64,000 nucleotides of DNA. It comes from Methanosphaerula palustris E1-9c (GTDB taxonomy: Archaea > Halobacteriota > Methanomicrobia > Methanomicrobiales > Methanospirillaceae). The first letter of the stretch is position 1. Every line of letters begins with the position of its first letter. The notes below the pieces were generated by a model. The model did not search any database and was not told the DNA's origin. It saw only the letters and a program-made list of their open reading frames with translations. The stretch spans positions 124,001 to 188,000 of the forward strand of contig NC_011832.1 of assembly GCF_000021965.1 (NCBI RefSeq), read 5' to 3'. The translations under genes and the position numbers were made by a program. Below, piece after piece: positions 50,663 to 60,243 of this stretch.

Positions 50663-52306
50663 ATGACCTCAAAGGCCGTGCTGCTGGACGGGTACGTGGA
50701 CGAGCCGGCCTGTCTAGGTGTACCGCCGTACCTCTCTCCCGATGTCAGGGCCGCTGCAGGGGTGCTCTCTCAGCACGGCTACCAGGTCCGGTACCTGACG
50801 ATCGACCAGCTCCGGACCGACCCGGCCATGGCCAGGGTCCTGACCAGCGCCGATCTGCTCGTGATGATCGCGGGAGTGACGGTGCCCGGGAAGTACCTGG
50901 GCGGAACGCCGGCGACCCTGAACGAGATTCAGCAGATCGGGGCGATGACCGGTGCGGCCGAGAAGGTGATCGCCGGACCGATCGGGTTCGGGTTCTCCGG
51001 GCAGGGAGGGGAGCGGGCCGTGAAGGCCACGGTCAGGGGGTTCGATACCCTGCTGCCGGGATCGCCCTCAGCCGCGCTTGATGCCCATCTGCAGGGGCTG
51101 ACCCCCGACGGGACGATGCATTACCTGGATTATGATCGATGGGCTGCTGCAGGGGCTGGCATCATCCCCCAGCACCCGTCGTTCCCAAACCTGGTCTGCG
51201 AACTCGAGACGGCCAGGGGGTGTGCTCGGCAGGTGACCGGCGGGTGCTCGTTCTGTACCGAGCCGTTCTACGGGCCCCCCCAGTACCGGTCCGTCGCCGG
51301 GGTGCAGGCAGAGGTTGCGGCCCTCGCGAAGGCCGGCGCCCGCCACTTCCGGCTCGGCAGGCAGCCCGACCTGCTGGCCTATCAGAGCGGTAGCGGGGAG
51401 TACCCTGAGCCGGATCCCGCGGCGATCGAGGCCCTCTTCTCTGCGATTCGGGAGGCGGCCCCCGACCTGGCCACCCTCCATATCGACAATATGAACCCAG
51501 GGACCATCGCCCGTCACCCGGAGGCGTCGGCCGCGGCTCTGGCAGCGATCATCAGCCGTCACACCCCCGGGGACGTGGCCGCGTTCGGGATGGAGACGGC
51601 CGATCCGGCGGTGGTCAGGGCCAACAACCTCAAGGCAGCGCCTGAGGAGGTGCTGGAGGCGATCAGGATTGTAAACGCTCTCGGAGCGGTCAGGAACCAG
51701 GGGATCCCGGAACTGCTCCCTGGACTGAACTTCGTCTTCGGTCTGGCCGGGGAGACGGCCGCGACCTTCGACCTGGACCGCCGGTTTCTGCGGCAGGTGC
51801 TCGACGAGGGGCTGCTCGTGCGGAGGATCAACATCAGGCAGCTGATGCCGTTCGAAGGGACCAGGGCCTATGCCGAGAACACGCTCGGCCTCCACCAGCC
51901 CCTCTTCAAAAAGTTCAAGGAGGAGGTCCGGACGACGATCGATCTGCCGATACTCGAAGGGGTCTTCCCACTAGGAACCATCCTCTCAAACCTGATCATC
52001 GAGCAGTCGGGCTCCCCCTCGTTCGGGCGGCAGATGGGGACCTATCCGATCCTCGCCGGCGTCCCGCTGCCGTTGCCGGTCGGGACTGTGCTGGACGTGG
52101 TGGTGGTCGGCCATGGGATGCGGTCGCTGACGGTTCTGCCCTGCCCGGTTCCGGTGAACACGTTGCCGGCTTCGGCGCTGGTCTCGATCCCCGGGATCGG
52201 CAGGAAGCGGGCCCGATCGATCGCCGGGATGAGACCGTTTCGGGACCTCGCCGCCTTCTCAGCGGTGGCCGGCTCGACCCCGATCGATCACCTGCTCCTC
52301 TTTTAG
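50663..52306 (+). CDS. Radical SAM protein with C-terminal helix-hairpin-helix (COG1031-like)
   Basis: A 547-residue protein. The cluster motif is unusual, C187-x7-C195-xx-C198 ([13 protein letters not shown]), as in the COG1031 archaeal family. A B12-binding-like Rossmann region precedes it. The C-terminal stretch [19 protein letters not shown] is a helix-hairpin-helix, suggesting nucleic acid contact. The substrate is not known; tRNA modification is a reasonable guess. It starts three bases after mptE and is probably in the same operon. Confidence 0.75.
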   Translation: MTSKAVLLDGYVDEPACLGVPPYLSPDVRAAAGVLSQHGYQVRYLTIDQLRTDPAMARVLTSADLLVMIAGVTVPGKYLGGTPATLNEIQQIGAMTGAAEKVIAGPIGFGFSGQGGERAVKATVRGFDTLLPGSPSAALDAHLQGLTPDGTMHYLDYDRWAAAGAGIIPQHPSFPNLVCELETARGCARQVTGGCSFCTEPFYGPPQYRSVAGVQAEVAALAKAGARHFRLGRQPDLLAYQSGSGEYPEPDPAAIEALFSAIREAAPDLATLHIDNMNPGTIARHPEASAAALAAIISRHTPGDVAAFGMETADPAVVRANNLKAAPEEVLEAIRIVNALGAVRNQGIPELLPGLNFVFGLAGETAATFDLDRRFLRQVLDEGLLVRRINIRQLMPFEGTRAYAENTLGLHQPLFKKFKEEVRTTIDLPILEGVFPLGTILSNLIIEQSGSPSFGRQMGTYPILAGVPLPLPVGTVLDVVVVGHGMRSLTVLPCPVPVNTLPASALVSIPGIGRKRARSIAGMRPFRDLAAFSAVAGSTPIDHLLLF

Positions 52307-52321
52307 AATCAGAGCCCCGGG

Positions 52322-53455
52322 TCAGACTTCACGGAGCTGCATCACTTTGATGATATCGGTCCTGGTTACAAGCCCGACCAGTTCGGTGTTCTCCAGCACC
52401 GGGATCCGCCCGATGTTCCGCTCGGACATCACTCTGAGCGCCTCTGCCACTGGTGCCTGTGGCGGCAGTGAGACCACCTCCCTGGTCATCAGGTCCCGCA
52501 CCTGCAGGGCGTCCCGGTCGATCGGCGAGGCCCGGTGCAGGTCGGAGAGGGTGATCATCCCGACCACGATCCCCCGGTCGACCACCGGGAACCCGAGATG
52601 CTTGGTGGCATACATCTGGTCGAGCATCTCCAGGACCGGGGTCTGTGGAGAGACCGTCATCACTGCAGTGGACATCACGGCCCCGAGGGTCAGGTCCTGC
52701 AGCAGGGAGGTGTAGCGGACGGCTGACGACTCCTGGCTGGCTCCGATATAGATGAAGAACGCGATGATGATCAGGATCGGGTTGAATGCCAGAAACCCGA
52801 AGATCCCGAAGAAGACCGCAAAACCTTTGCCGACCTCGCTGGCGATCCTGGTCGCCCTGGTCGCCGGCATCCGCTGGGCAAGGAAGGCCCGCAGTACCCG
52901 GCCGCCGTCCATGGGGAAGGCCGGCAGCAGGTTGAACGCGAAGAGGATCACATTGAGCAGCCCGGTGTAAGCGAAGAGGAAGATCAGCACCCCGGCGATC
53001 GCCGGCGACTCGACGATCAGCGGGATCAGGTAGATGATCCCGATCGAGAGGATCCCGAGACCGAGGGAGGTGAGTGGCCCGGCCAGGGCCATCGGGAGTT
53101 CGACCTTCGGGTCGGGCGTCCCCTCCTCCATCGATGAGACTCCGCCGAAGAGGAAGAGGGTGATGTTGTTGATCCGGATCCCCCGCTTCTTTGCGATCAC
53201 TGAGTGGGCGACTTCATGGACCAGCACCCCGGCAAAGAGACCGAGGGCGATCAGGGCCCCGAGCAGGTACGGGGCCGGCCCCGTCGTGATCAGGGATGAA
53301 TCGATCGTGACCGAGAAGATCTGGGCCAGGAGCTGGACGGTCGTTTCGATCTGGCTGCCGATGATCCAGGCGAAGAGGGGGATAACCAGCAGAAATGTGA
53401 AGTGAAGATAGATCGGAATTCCTAAAATACGTCCGATTTTGAGCGATCCTTCCAT
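52322..53455 (-). CDS. Site-2 protease (M50) with two CBS domains
   Basis: A 377-residue membrane metalloprotease. The zinc site HEVAH lies at about residue 81 (GVLVHEVAHSVIAKKRG), and the second motif is NLLPAFPMDGGRVLRA, which gives the third metal ligand. Around five to six helices form the core, and the C-terminal 120 residues hold two CBS domains (AVMTVSPQTPVLEMLDQMYA, DLMTREVVSLPPQAPVAEAL) that sense adenine nucleotides. Such S2Ps cut membrane-bound regulators. An AGGTGATCC Shine-Dalgarno precedes the ATG, and the promoter lies in the shared gap with the PRC-barrel gene. Confidence 0.88.
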   Translation of the reverse strand: MEGSLKIGRILGIPIYLHFTFLLVIPLFAWIIGSQIETTVQLLAQIFSVTIDSSLITTGPAPYLLGALIALGLFAGVLVHEVAHSVIAKKRGIRINNITLFLFGGVSSMEEGTPDPKVELPMALAGPLTSLGLGILSIGIIYLIPLIVESPAIAGVLIFLFAYTGLLNVILFAFNLLPAFPMDGGRVLRAFLAQRMPATRATRIASEVGKGFAVFFGIFGFLAFNPILIIIAFFIYIGASQESSAVRYTSLLQDLTLGAVMSTAVMTVSPQTPVLEMLDQMYATKHLGFPVVDRGIVVGMITLSDLHRASPIDRDALQVRDLMTREVVSLPPQAPVAEALRVMSERNIGRIPVLENTELVGLVTRTDIIKVMQLREV

Positions 53456-53507
53456 GTGAAAGGATCACCTTTTTTACTTTTATAGTATATACCTTCAACC
53501 GATAGTG

Positions 53508-53765
53508 ATGAAGACCCAAGTCACCGAAGTTCTAGGATTGAGCGTATATACCGATAAGGCTGTTTTTGTAGGGGATGTTGATGATGTGGTGATCGATCTC
53601 GATGGAAAGAAGATCAAGGCGCTCGCCCTCGGCAATCTGAACCTGGATATCGTCGATATCAAGGGGTACAAGGGGCTTCAGATCCCGTACCGGATGATCC
53701 GTTCCATCGGTGACATCATTCTGATCAGACATATGTCAGGGGTCTTCAAACAGACACCGAAATGA
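53508..53765 (+). CDS. PRC-barrel domain protein
   Basis: An 85-residue protein consisting of one PRC-barrel (EVLGLSVYTDKAVFVGDVDDVVIDL, then LQIPYRMIRSIGDIILI). The family includes the photosynthetic reaction-centre H subunit and RimM; small archaeal members such as those near cell-division or membrane genes may bind RNA or protein. A TATA-like TTTATAGTATA at 53478-53489 fixes the ATG at 53508 as a leaderless start, and the same box may serve the divergent protease gene. Confidence 0.8.
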   Translation: MKTQVTEVLGLSVYTDKAVFVGDVDDVVIDLDGKKIKALALGNLNLDIVDIKGYKGLQIPYRMIRSIGDIILIRHMSGVFKQTPK

Positions 53766-53839
53766 ACGGGGCCGGGTGGCAGGACTCATCACAGACGACG
53801 TTCCTGTTGAACGTACCTTCCCTGACCGATTATAGACTC

Positions 53840-53863
53840 AAATAGGTCAAAACCGGTCTATTT
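53840..53863 (+). other. Hairpin in the gap before the Thg1-like gene
   Basis: Nine-base arms (AAATAGGTC/GGTCTATTT, with two G-U pairs) around a six-base loop, about 75 bases after the PRC-barrel stop. The role is unknown; terminator or regulatory RNA structure. Confidence 0.35.
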
Positions 53864-53888
53864 GGGAAATAACTGCGTTTAACTCTTC

Positions 53889-53909
53889 GAAGAATCCAGT
53901 GGATTCTTC
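53889..53909 (+). other. Perfect 9-bp palindrome before the Thg1-like gene
   Basis: GAAGAATCC and GGATTCTTC are separated by three bases. It is about 80 bases before the ATG at 53988, so it may be an operator or the second of a pair of RNA hairpins. Confidence 0.4.
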
Positions 53910-53987
53910 TCATGTCTGCTTCCCTTCAGATGGGTGAACCAGACAGGTATCAATCAGTAGATCTTCGACTTATCTGTGCATTGTTCT

Positions 53988-54719
53988 ATGAATGATAACC
54001 GGGAGATCTTCAGTACCCTCGCCGCCATCCCCCCGCTCTGGGTCCGGCTCGACGGACGGGCGTTTCACAGCCTGACGGCAGACCTCGCTCTTGAGCGGCC
54101 GTTCGACCTTCGTTTCTCAGAGGCGATGGCGACGACAGCTTCGGCGCTGGTCGGGAGCAGCGGTCTCTCCCCCTGTTTTGCCTATACCTTCTCAGATGAG
54201 ATCAGCCTCTATTTTACGGGTCTTCCGTTCGGTGGCAGGGTCGAAAAGATCGATTCTGTGGCCGCTTCCTACGCAGCCAGCGCTCTTACGCTGGCCCTCG
54301 GGGTGACCTCCCCGCTGTCCTTCGATGCGCGCGTGGTCTTTGCGACCCCGACCTCGGCCCGGGAATACCTGATCAACCGGCAGCAGGAGGCCTGGCGGAA
54401 CCATATCAATGCCTACTGTCAGCATGCACTGATCAGTGAGGGACTCTCCTCACGGGAGGCGGCATCCCGGCTACGGGGGTTACCGGGGAAGGCCCTGCAC
54501 GACCTGATGCATGAGCGGGGGGTGAACCTCGCCGAGACGCCGGCCTGGCACCGGCGGGGGCTGATGGCCAGGACTGCGGACGTGACCGTGTCGGGTTATA
54601 ATCCGATCAAAAAAGAGAAGGTGACGACCATTCGGCATCGGGTCGTCATCGACCGCGACCTGCCGCTCTTCTCGTCACCAGAGGGAGAGGTTTTCCTCTC
54701 CTCAGTTCTCGGCCTTTGA
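53988..54719 (+). CDS. tRNA-His guanylyltransferase-like protein (Thg1/TLP)
   Basis: A 243-residue protein with the Thg1 core. The palm metal-binding sites are VRLDGRAFHSLT and the AYTFSDEISLYF (SDE) motif. The later AYCQHALISEGLS and YNPIKKEKVTTIRHR regions match archaeal Thg1-like proteins. These add nucleotides in the 3'-5' direction, either repairing truncated tRNA 5' ends or adding G-1 to tRNA-His. The ATG at 53988 is preferred over an in-frame GTG at 53976. It overlaps the convergent ileS by 18 bases. Confidence 0.85.
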   Translation: MNDNREIFSTLAAIPPLWVRLDGRAFHSLTADLALERPFDLRFSEAMATTASALVGSSGLSPCFAYTFSDEISLYFTGLPFGGRVEKIDSVAASYAASALTLALGVTSPLSFDARVVFATPTSAREYLINRQQEAWRNHINAYCQHALISEGLSSREAASRLRGLPGKALHDLMHERGVNLAETPAWHRRGLMARTADVTVSGYNPIKKEKVTTIRHRVVIDRDLPLFSSPEGEVFLSSVLGL

Positions 54720-57700
54720 GAGGCCCATCGTCATAGTGACCTCTTCGACCTCCCAGGTCTGGGAGGCCAGCCAGGTCTGCTCAGCGAGAGGACCGTCATG
54801 GATCATCAGGGCCGTCGCCCGGACGTCATCGCTGATCCGACTGATCCACGGCTGGACCAGGTCGACGACCTGCTGGTCGGCGATGGCGACCTCGGCGGTG
54901 ATCAGATCTTCGACCTTCAGCCCGGCCTGTCTGCGCATCTCCTGCAGCCGGCGGGTCACCTCCCGTCCATAGCCCTCTCCTTCGAGTTCTGGCGAGAGGG
55001 TCACGTCCACGTAGACGGTTGCATCCTGCATCGGGGCAGTGAAGACATTCTCTGGCAGGTGTTCGGCGAAGGTCACCTCTGCGCCGGTGATCGTGTAGGA
55101 GTTTCCGGCGGCATCGGTCAGCACCACCTTGCGGCCGGCGTCCATCTCACCCTTCAGCCAGGCCGCGTCCGCCTGCTCGATCAATCCCTTGACAACCGGT
55201 CCGTTCCTGCCGTAGGTCGGGCCGATCTTCTTCATCACCGGTTCAGCCTGCCAGCCGATCCGATCCCAGCGACCCCTGGCCACCGCCACGATCCGACTGT
55301 TCGCACGGGACCTGCAGATCTTGTTGTTCGCCTCGATGGCTGATGCGACTGTTTCACTTTCCGTCACGACCACGCACTCGGCCACCGGCCACCGGAGCTT
55401 CCGCTTGCCGGCCTGCCGGGCGTTGGCGACCCCGTCATCGAACGACCTGATGATCGCCGTCGCCTCCTCGAGGTTCCTGTCGATCAGTCCCTGGTCTCCA
55501 CTCTCCCAGTCGAGCATATGGACACTCTCCGGATCCCCCTGTTGTTTCAGGTTCTGGTAACAGGTCTCGGCGATATGAGGGGCGAACGGGGCGATCAGCA
55601 CCAGCAGTTTCCGCATCACGTAATACATCGTCTCATAGGCGTCCTGCTTACCCTGATCCTCCCCTTCCAGCCACATCCTGGGCCTGACCAGCTGCACATA
55701 CCAGCGGGAGAGGTCCTCGAGGATGAACGAGAGGATCGCCCTGGTCGCCCGATGGAGCGTGCATTCGTTCATCGCCTGGGTCACCGTCACGGCCAGCGAG
55801 TTGACCGTCGATATGATCCAGCGGTCCTCTGATGGCATCGCTGCGTATCGCCTGGTGATATACTCCCCGTTCCATATCTCTTCATTAGATTCGGGAACGA
55901 ACCCATCGAGGCTCATATAGGTGAGTGGGAACCGGTAGACGTTCCAGAGCACATTGATCGTCCGGTGGACCGTCTTGACCCCGTCCCAGTTGAACTTCAG
56001 GTCGTCCCAGGGCGCGTTGGCCGAAAGGACATAGAACCTGAGTACATCAACCCCGTACTTCGCGACGACCTCCTCGGGGGTGATCATGTTGCCGAGGCTC
56101 TTGCTCATCTTTTTACTGTCCGCGTCCAGGGCGAACCCGTGCATCAGCACTCGTTTGTACGGGGCCTTGTCAAACGCACAGGTCGACGCCCCGAGCTGCG
56201 AGTAGAACCATCCGCGGGTCTGGTCCTGCCCCTCAATGATCAGGTCGGCCGGCCAGAGGCGGTCGAACTGATCATGCTCGGCAGGGAAGTCCAGAGTGGC
56301 CCAGGATGCCACCGCCGAGTCGAACCAGACATCGAAGATGTCCTTGACCCGGTGCATCGCTCCCCCGCATTCACAGGGGATCGTGATCTGGTCCACGTAC
56401 GGGCGGTGTGGGTTCGGCACCGGGACGCCGCCGGCCTCCTCGAGTTCATGGATCGTGCCGATAACCCGCCGCTTTCTACAGGAATTGCACTGCCAGACCG
56501 GGATAGGGATCCCCCAGTACCGCTGCCGGGAGATACACCAGTCGCGGGCCTCCCCAACCCAGTCTGCGAACCGTGCACTTCCTGCCCAGTCGGGATACCA
56601 GGTGACCTGCTTGATCTCCTCGAGCATCTGCTCCTTCACCTGAACGATCTTCAAAAACCACTGTTCGGTGGCCCTGAAGATGATCGGGGTCTTGCAACGC
56701 CAGCAGTGGCCGTACCGGTGGACGACCTCCTGCTCGGCGAGCAGGTGATCCCCGAGCGCCTCGAGCACCTGTCCGTTCGCCTCCCTGACCGGGAGCCCGG
56801 CGAAGATTCCTGCTTCGGGGGTGAACTGGCCTGCACCGTCCACCGGGCAGAGCATCGCGAGCTTTTCCCGCACCCCGACCAGGTAATCGTCCCAGCCGTG
56901 GCCTGGTGCGATATGGACCAGCCCGGTGTTCTCAAGCGCGACATAGTCGGCGGTCACGACCCGGTGTTCGACCGTCGCCTGCACCGGCACCTGCTCGACC
57001 AGCGGCGAGGTGTAGGTGAGCCCGACCAGTTCGGTCCCTTTCTGCGTGGAGATGATCGAGAAGTCCTGGTATCGCCCCTTCTTCAACACCGGTTTCACCA
57101 GATCCTCGGCGATCCAGAGCACCTCCTCGACCCCGTTCCTGACGGCCCTGACCCGGGCATAGATGATCTCCGGGTGGACGGCGACGGCGACGTTGGCCGG
57201 GAGCGTCCAGGGGGTCGTGGTCCAGATCACCAGGTATTCATGCTCCTTTCCGGTCACCGGGAACTTCACAAAGACTGAAGGGTCGTGCTCGTCCCAGTAT
57301 TCCACCTCTGCGTCGGCTATGGCGGTCCCGCACCGAGGGCACCAGTTCACGACCCTGTGTCCGATCTCCAGCATCCCCCGCTTGTCGGCCTGCTGTAAGG
57401 CCCACCAGGCCGCCTCGATGTACGAGGGTTTCAGGGTCTGGTACGGGTTGTCGAAGTCCATCCAGATCCCGAGCTTCTTGAACTGGGCGCTCATCACGTC
57501 CCGGTTTGTCTCTGCAAAGCTCCGGCACTCCTCGATGAACCGCTCGATCCCGAACTGCTCGATATCCTTCTTGGAGACGAACCCGAGTTTCTTCTCCACC
57601 TGCACCTCGATTGGGAGGCCGTGCATGTCGTAACCTGCCCGGGCGATCACGTTCCTGCCGGTCATCCGGTGGAACCGGAGGAGGCTGTCCTTGATGATCT

Positions 57701-57884
57701 TGTTCCAGGCGGTACCGAGATGGATATGACCAGTGGTGTACGGCGGACCGTCGACGAAGAAGAACGGCCGGTCACAGGCATGGCGCTGCAACACCTGCCG
57801 GAAGGTCTCATGTGTATGCCAGTATCCCTGCACCCGCTCCTCGAGTTCAGCGGGGTTGTAACTCCCGGTGACTTCCTTCACCAT
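54702..57884 (-). CDS. ileS: Isoleucyl-tRNA synthetase
   Basis: A 1060-residue class I synthetase. The HIGH motif is seen as GHIHLGTAWN in PPYTTGHIHLGTAWN, the KMSKS motif is KKMSKSLGNM, and the editing CP1 domain contains TTPWTLPANVAVAVHPE. Zinc-binding cysteines appear in CNSCRKRRV. The C-terminal part carries the archaeal/eukaryal-type extension. It charges tRNA-Ile and edits valine. It is monocistronic and divergent from the LOG-like gene. Confidence 0.96.
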   Translation of the reverse strand: MVKEVTGSYNPAELEERVQGYWHTHETFRQVLQRHACDRPFFFVDGPPYTTGHIHLGTAWNKIIKDSLLRFHRMTGRNVIARAGYDMHGLPIEVQVEKKLGFVSKKDIEQFGIERFIEECRSFAETNRDVMSAQFKKLGIWMDFDNPYQTLKPSYIEAAWWALQQADKRGMLEIGHRVVNWCPRCGTAIADAEVEYWDEHDPSVFVKFPVTGKEHEYLVIWTTTPWTLPANVAVAVHPEIIYARVRAVRNGVEEVLWIAEDLVKPVLKKGRYQDFSIISTQKGTELVGLTYTSPLVEQVPVQATVEHRVVTADYVALENTGLVHIAPGHGWDDYLVGVREKLAMLCPVDGAGQFTPEAGIFAGLPVREANGQVLEALGDHLLAEQEVVHRYGHCWRCKTPIIFRATEQWFLKIVQVKEQMLEEIKQVTWYPDWAGSARFADWVGEARDWCISRQRYWGIPIPVWQCNSCRKRRVIGTIHELEEAGGVPVPNPHRPYVDQITIPCECGGAMHRVKDIFDVWFDSAVASWATLDFPAEHDQFDRLWPADLIIEGQDQTRGWFYSQLGASTCAFDKAPYKRVLMHGFALDADSKKMSKSLGNMITPEEVVAKYGVDVLRFYVLSANAPWDDLKFNWDGVKTVHRTINVLWNVYRFPLTYMSLDGFVPESNEEIWNGEYITRRYAAMPSEDRWIISTVNSLAVTVTQAMNECTLHRATRAILSFILEDLSRWYVQLVRPRMWLEGEDQGKQDAYETMYYVMRKLLVLIAPFAPHIAETCYQNLKQQGDPESVHMLDWESGDQGLIDRNLEEATAIIRSFDDGVANARQAGKRKLRWPVAECVVVTESETVASAIEANNKICRSRANSRIVAVARGRWDRIGWQAEPVMKKIGPTYGRNGPVVKGLIEQADAAWLKGEMDAGRKVVLTDAAGNSYTITGAEVTFAEHLPENVFTAPMQDATVYVDVTLSPELEGEGYGREVTRRLQEMRRQAGLKVEDLITAEVAIADQQVVDLVQPWISRISDDVRATALMIHDGPLAEQTWLASQTWEVEEVTMTMGLSKAEN

Positions 57885-57974
57885 GTTCTCTCACGATCCA
57901 TAGAATGAAGATACGTAGTATCTGAGAGTGAAAGTAGTTTTTTGCCTGCAGGCCTCCTATCACAGCAGGATAGT

Positions 57975-58445
57975 ATGCAGATCGCAGTGATTGGGGCAGC
58001 CCAGTGCAGTGACGATGAGGAGGAGGCGGCCGTCCGTGTCGGCCGGGCGATCGCTACAGGCGGGGCCGTCCTCCTCTGCGGTGGGGGCGGGGGCGTGATG
58101 GAAGCGGCATCCCGGGGCGCCGCCGGGTGCGGAGGGCTGGTGATCGGGATCCTCCCGGACACCGGTGATGGAAACCCGTATCTCTCGGTGGCGATCAGGA
58201 CCGGTCTTGGACACGCACGAAACGTGGTGCTGGTCCAGTCGGCCGATGCCGTGGTGGCGATCGGGGGGTCGTACGGCACGCTCAGCGAGATCGCGATCGC
58301 GGCCAAGACGAAAAAAGAGGTGTTCGGGTACCGGACCTGGGACCTGCCCTGTGTGATCAGATGCGAGGGTCCGGAAGAGGCTGTGGACGGGGCACTTCGC
58401 GCAGCACGCCTGTCTCCGCGGTCCGATATCCCCCCATCCGGGTGA
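57975..58445 (+). CDS. LOG-like nucleotide-binding protein (TIGR00725 type)
   Basis: A 156-residue Rossmann-fold protein. The loop LLCGGGGGVMEAASRGA is the PGGxGTxxE-like nucleotide site of the lysine decarboxylase/LOG family, and GGSYGTLSEIAIAAK is the second signature. Family members cut nucleoside monophosphates or are uncharacterised. The ATG at 57975 follows a short purine run. Its end overlaps the convergent MoeA-PBP gene by 89 bases, which is unusually long. Confidence 0.75.
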   Translation: MQIAVIGAAQCSDDEEEAAVRVGRAIATGGAVLLCGGGGGVMEAASRGAAGCGGLVIGILPDTGDGNPYLSVAIRTGLGHARNVVLVQSADAVVAIGGSYGTLSEIAIAAKTKKEVFGYRTWDLPCVIRCEGPEEAVDGALRAARLSPRSDIPPSG

Positions 58446-60243
58446 GCACCGAGAGGAAGGCCGGTGACCTGACCGCCCGGATCAGGGTCTGGACACGGGG
58501 ATCGTCGAGCATCCGCTTCTCGATGGCCAGTTCGTACCGCTCGGTGGCCAGGGGCTGGAACTTCAGGTCCAGGGCTGCGGCGGCACTGTAGACGCAGAGG
58601 CCGAGATCGGCCTCGCCTGACCTGACGGCGACTGCAACCGCCAGATGGGTGGTCACCTCATGATCGTAGCCCCGGATCGTGGCCGGATCGATCTGATGTT
58701 CGTGCAGGTAGTGGTCGAGGAGCATCCTGGTCCCTGACCCCTGCTGACGGTTCACAAAAGTATACTTCCCGATATCCTCGATCGAGAGGCCAGTCGTCGA
58801 GACGAACCCCTGCTCCCGCTCCGCCACGCAGAGGAGGACCAGGTCGTCCTCTGGCAGGTACTGCTGCAGGTAGGGGATGTTGTAGGTCCCGTCCGGGGCC
58901 AGGAGGTGCATCGGAGCGGCATGGCACTGGTGCTGCCGCAGGGTCAACAGGCCGCCCATCGAGCCGACATGGGTAGAGTGGATGATCACCCCCTCGCCGC
59001 TGACCAGCGAGGCCAGGTGGTCGATCGCAGGGTCGTGGCTGCCGATGATCAGCAGCGCCCGTTCAGCCAGGGCCTCGGAGACAGTCAGCTGCACCCGAAC
59101 CTCGTCGCCGGCCATGATCCCTTCCTGGTCGGCGGCGAGCTGCAGATAACCGTTCGAGCGGACCATGCTCATCTGGACGCCCGCACCCCGGGACTGGGGG
59201 ACGGCCACCCACCGACCATCGATCTCGCCTGCCGAGACGAGCACGAACTCGTCAGATCCGACTTCCTTCTGCACGGTCCTGGTGAGCGAGGCCTGGATCG
59301 CCGGGTACTCGGGCGGTTGCAGCCCATAATCCTGCAGGGCAGGGATCACCAGTTCGCGCATCACCGTCAGCGCGGAGAGCGGGTATCCCGGGAGACCGAT
59401 CACCGGCTTTCCCTGAATACTGCCGATGATCACCGGCTTCCCCGGCTTGATGGCGACCCCATGGACCAGCACCTCCCCCAGGTCCCCAATCACCTCGGCT
59501 GTGAAGTCCTTGGTCCCGGCCGATGATCCGGCCGAGATGATCAGGAGGTCGTTCTCGCCAACCCCGCGGACGATCGCCTCCCGGATCAGATCCTGGTCGT
59601 CGATCGTGATTGGGTACAGGTGCGTGGAGACCTCCATCGATCGCAGCCAGGCGGCGGCAAAGAAGCAGTTGCTTTCGACCACCTGGCCGGGTTTTGGCCT
59701 CTGTCCGTGCTCGATCACCTCACTGCCCGTCGGAATCAATCCGATCTGAAATTCGAGCACCTCGATCCCGGTCACCCCATAGCCTGCCAGAGCCCCCAGG
59801 TCGGTCGGGACGATCAGGTGTGCGGCCGGCAGGATCATCTCGGTCTCGCTGATCTCCTCGCCGGCCGGGCGGATGTGCTGCCAGGGCGCCGCCGCTTTTC
59901 TGATCGTGTAGGTTTCGCCCTCGATCCAGACGTCCTCGATCATGATCACGGCATCGTACCTCGGGGGGACCACGTTGCCAGTGTTCACCCTGAGAGCATC
60001 GGGGAGCGTCACCGGATGCTGTTCGCTCGCTTTGACAGTATCGGCACTCCTGACTGCGATCCCGTCCATCGCTGAAAGGTGGATCTGCGGCACCGAATAG
60101 GCGGCCATGATCGGCTCGGCCGTCACCCGTCCGACGGCCTCTTCGAGCGGAACGACCTCGGTCTTTTTGGTGGCCGGCATCAGGGTCGCCAGAACCCTGC
60201 GGGCCTCTGCCAGCGAGACCACCTGCAGGTATCGGGTCACCAC
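58357..60243 (-). CDS. moeA: Molybdopterin molybdotransferase MoeA fused to a periplasmic-binding-like domain
   Basis: A 628-residue protein. Residues 1-400 match MoeA, which inserts molybdenum or tungsten into the cofactor: LSAMDGIAVR near residue 55, GAGVQM, and the SAGSSAGTKDF and GLPGYPLSAL loops. Residues about 410-628 form a PBP-like substrate-binding domain (LLIIGSHDPAIDHLASLVSG), related to LysR or molybdate-binding proteins. The fusion is common in methanogens and may sense cofactor precursor. It overlaps the next moeA by seven bases and LOG by 89. Confidence 0.88.
   Translation of the reverse strand: MVTRYLQVVSLAEARRVLATLMPATKKTEVVPLEEAVGRVTAEPIMAAYSVPQIHLSAMDGIAVRSADTVKASEQHPVTLPDALRVNTGNVVPPRYDAVIMIEDVWIEGETYTIRKAAAPWQHIRPAGEEISETEMILPAAHLIVPTDLGALAGYGVTGIEVLEFQIGLIPTGSEVIEHGQRPKPGQVVESNCFFAAAWLRSMEVSTHLYPITIDDQDLIREAIVRGVGENDLLIISAGSSAGTKDFTAEVIGDLGEVLVHGVAIKPGKPVIIGSIQGKPVIGLPGYPLSALTVMRELVIPALQDYGLQPPEYPAIQASLTRTVQKEVGSDEFVLVSAGEIDGRWVAVPQSRGAGVQMSMVRSNGYLQLAADQEGIMAGDEVRVQLTVSEALAERALLIIGSHDPAIDHLASLVSGEGVIIHSTHVGSMGGLLTLRQHQCHAAPMHLLAPDGTYNIPYLQQYLPEDDLVLLCVAEREQGFVSTTGLSIEDIGKYTFVNRQQGSGTRMLLDHYLHEHQIDPATIRGYDHEVTTHLAVAVAVRSGEADLGLCVYSAAAALDLKFQPLATERYELAIEKRMLDDPRVQTLIRAVRSPAFLSVLTRMGGYRTAETGVLREVPRPQPLPDPRI

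Noticed and set aside
55965-57278. Long plus-strand ORF (437 codons) opposite ileS
   Set aside because: Shadow of ileS; low-complexity composition without motifs.
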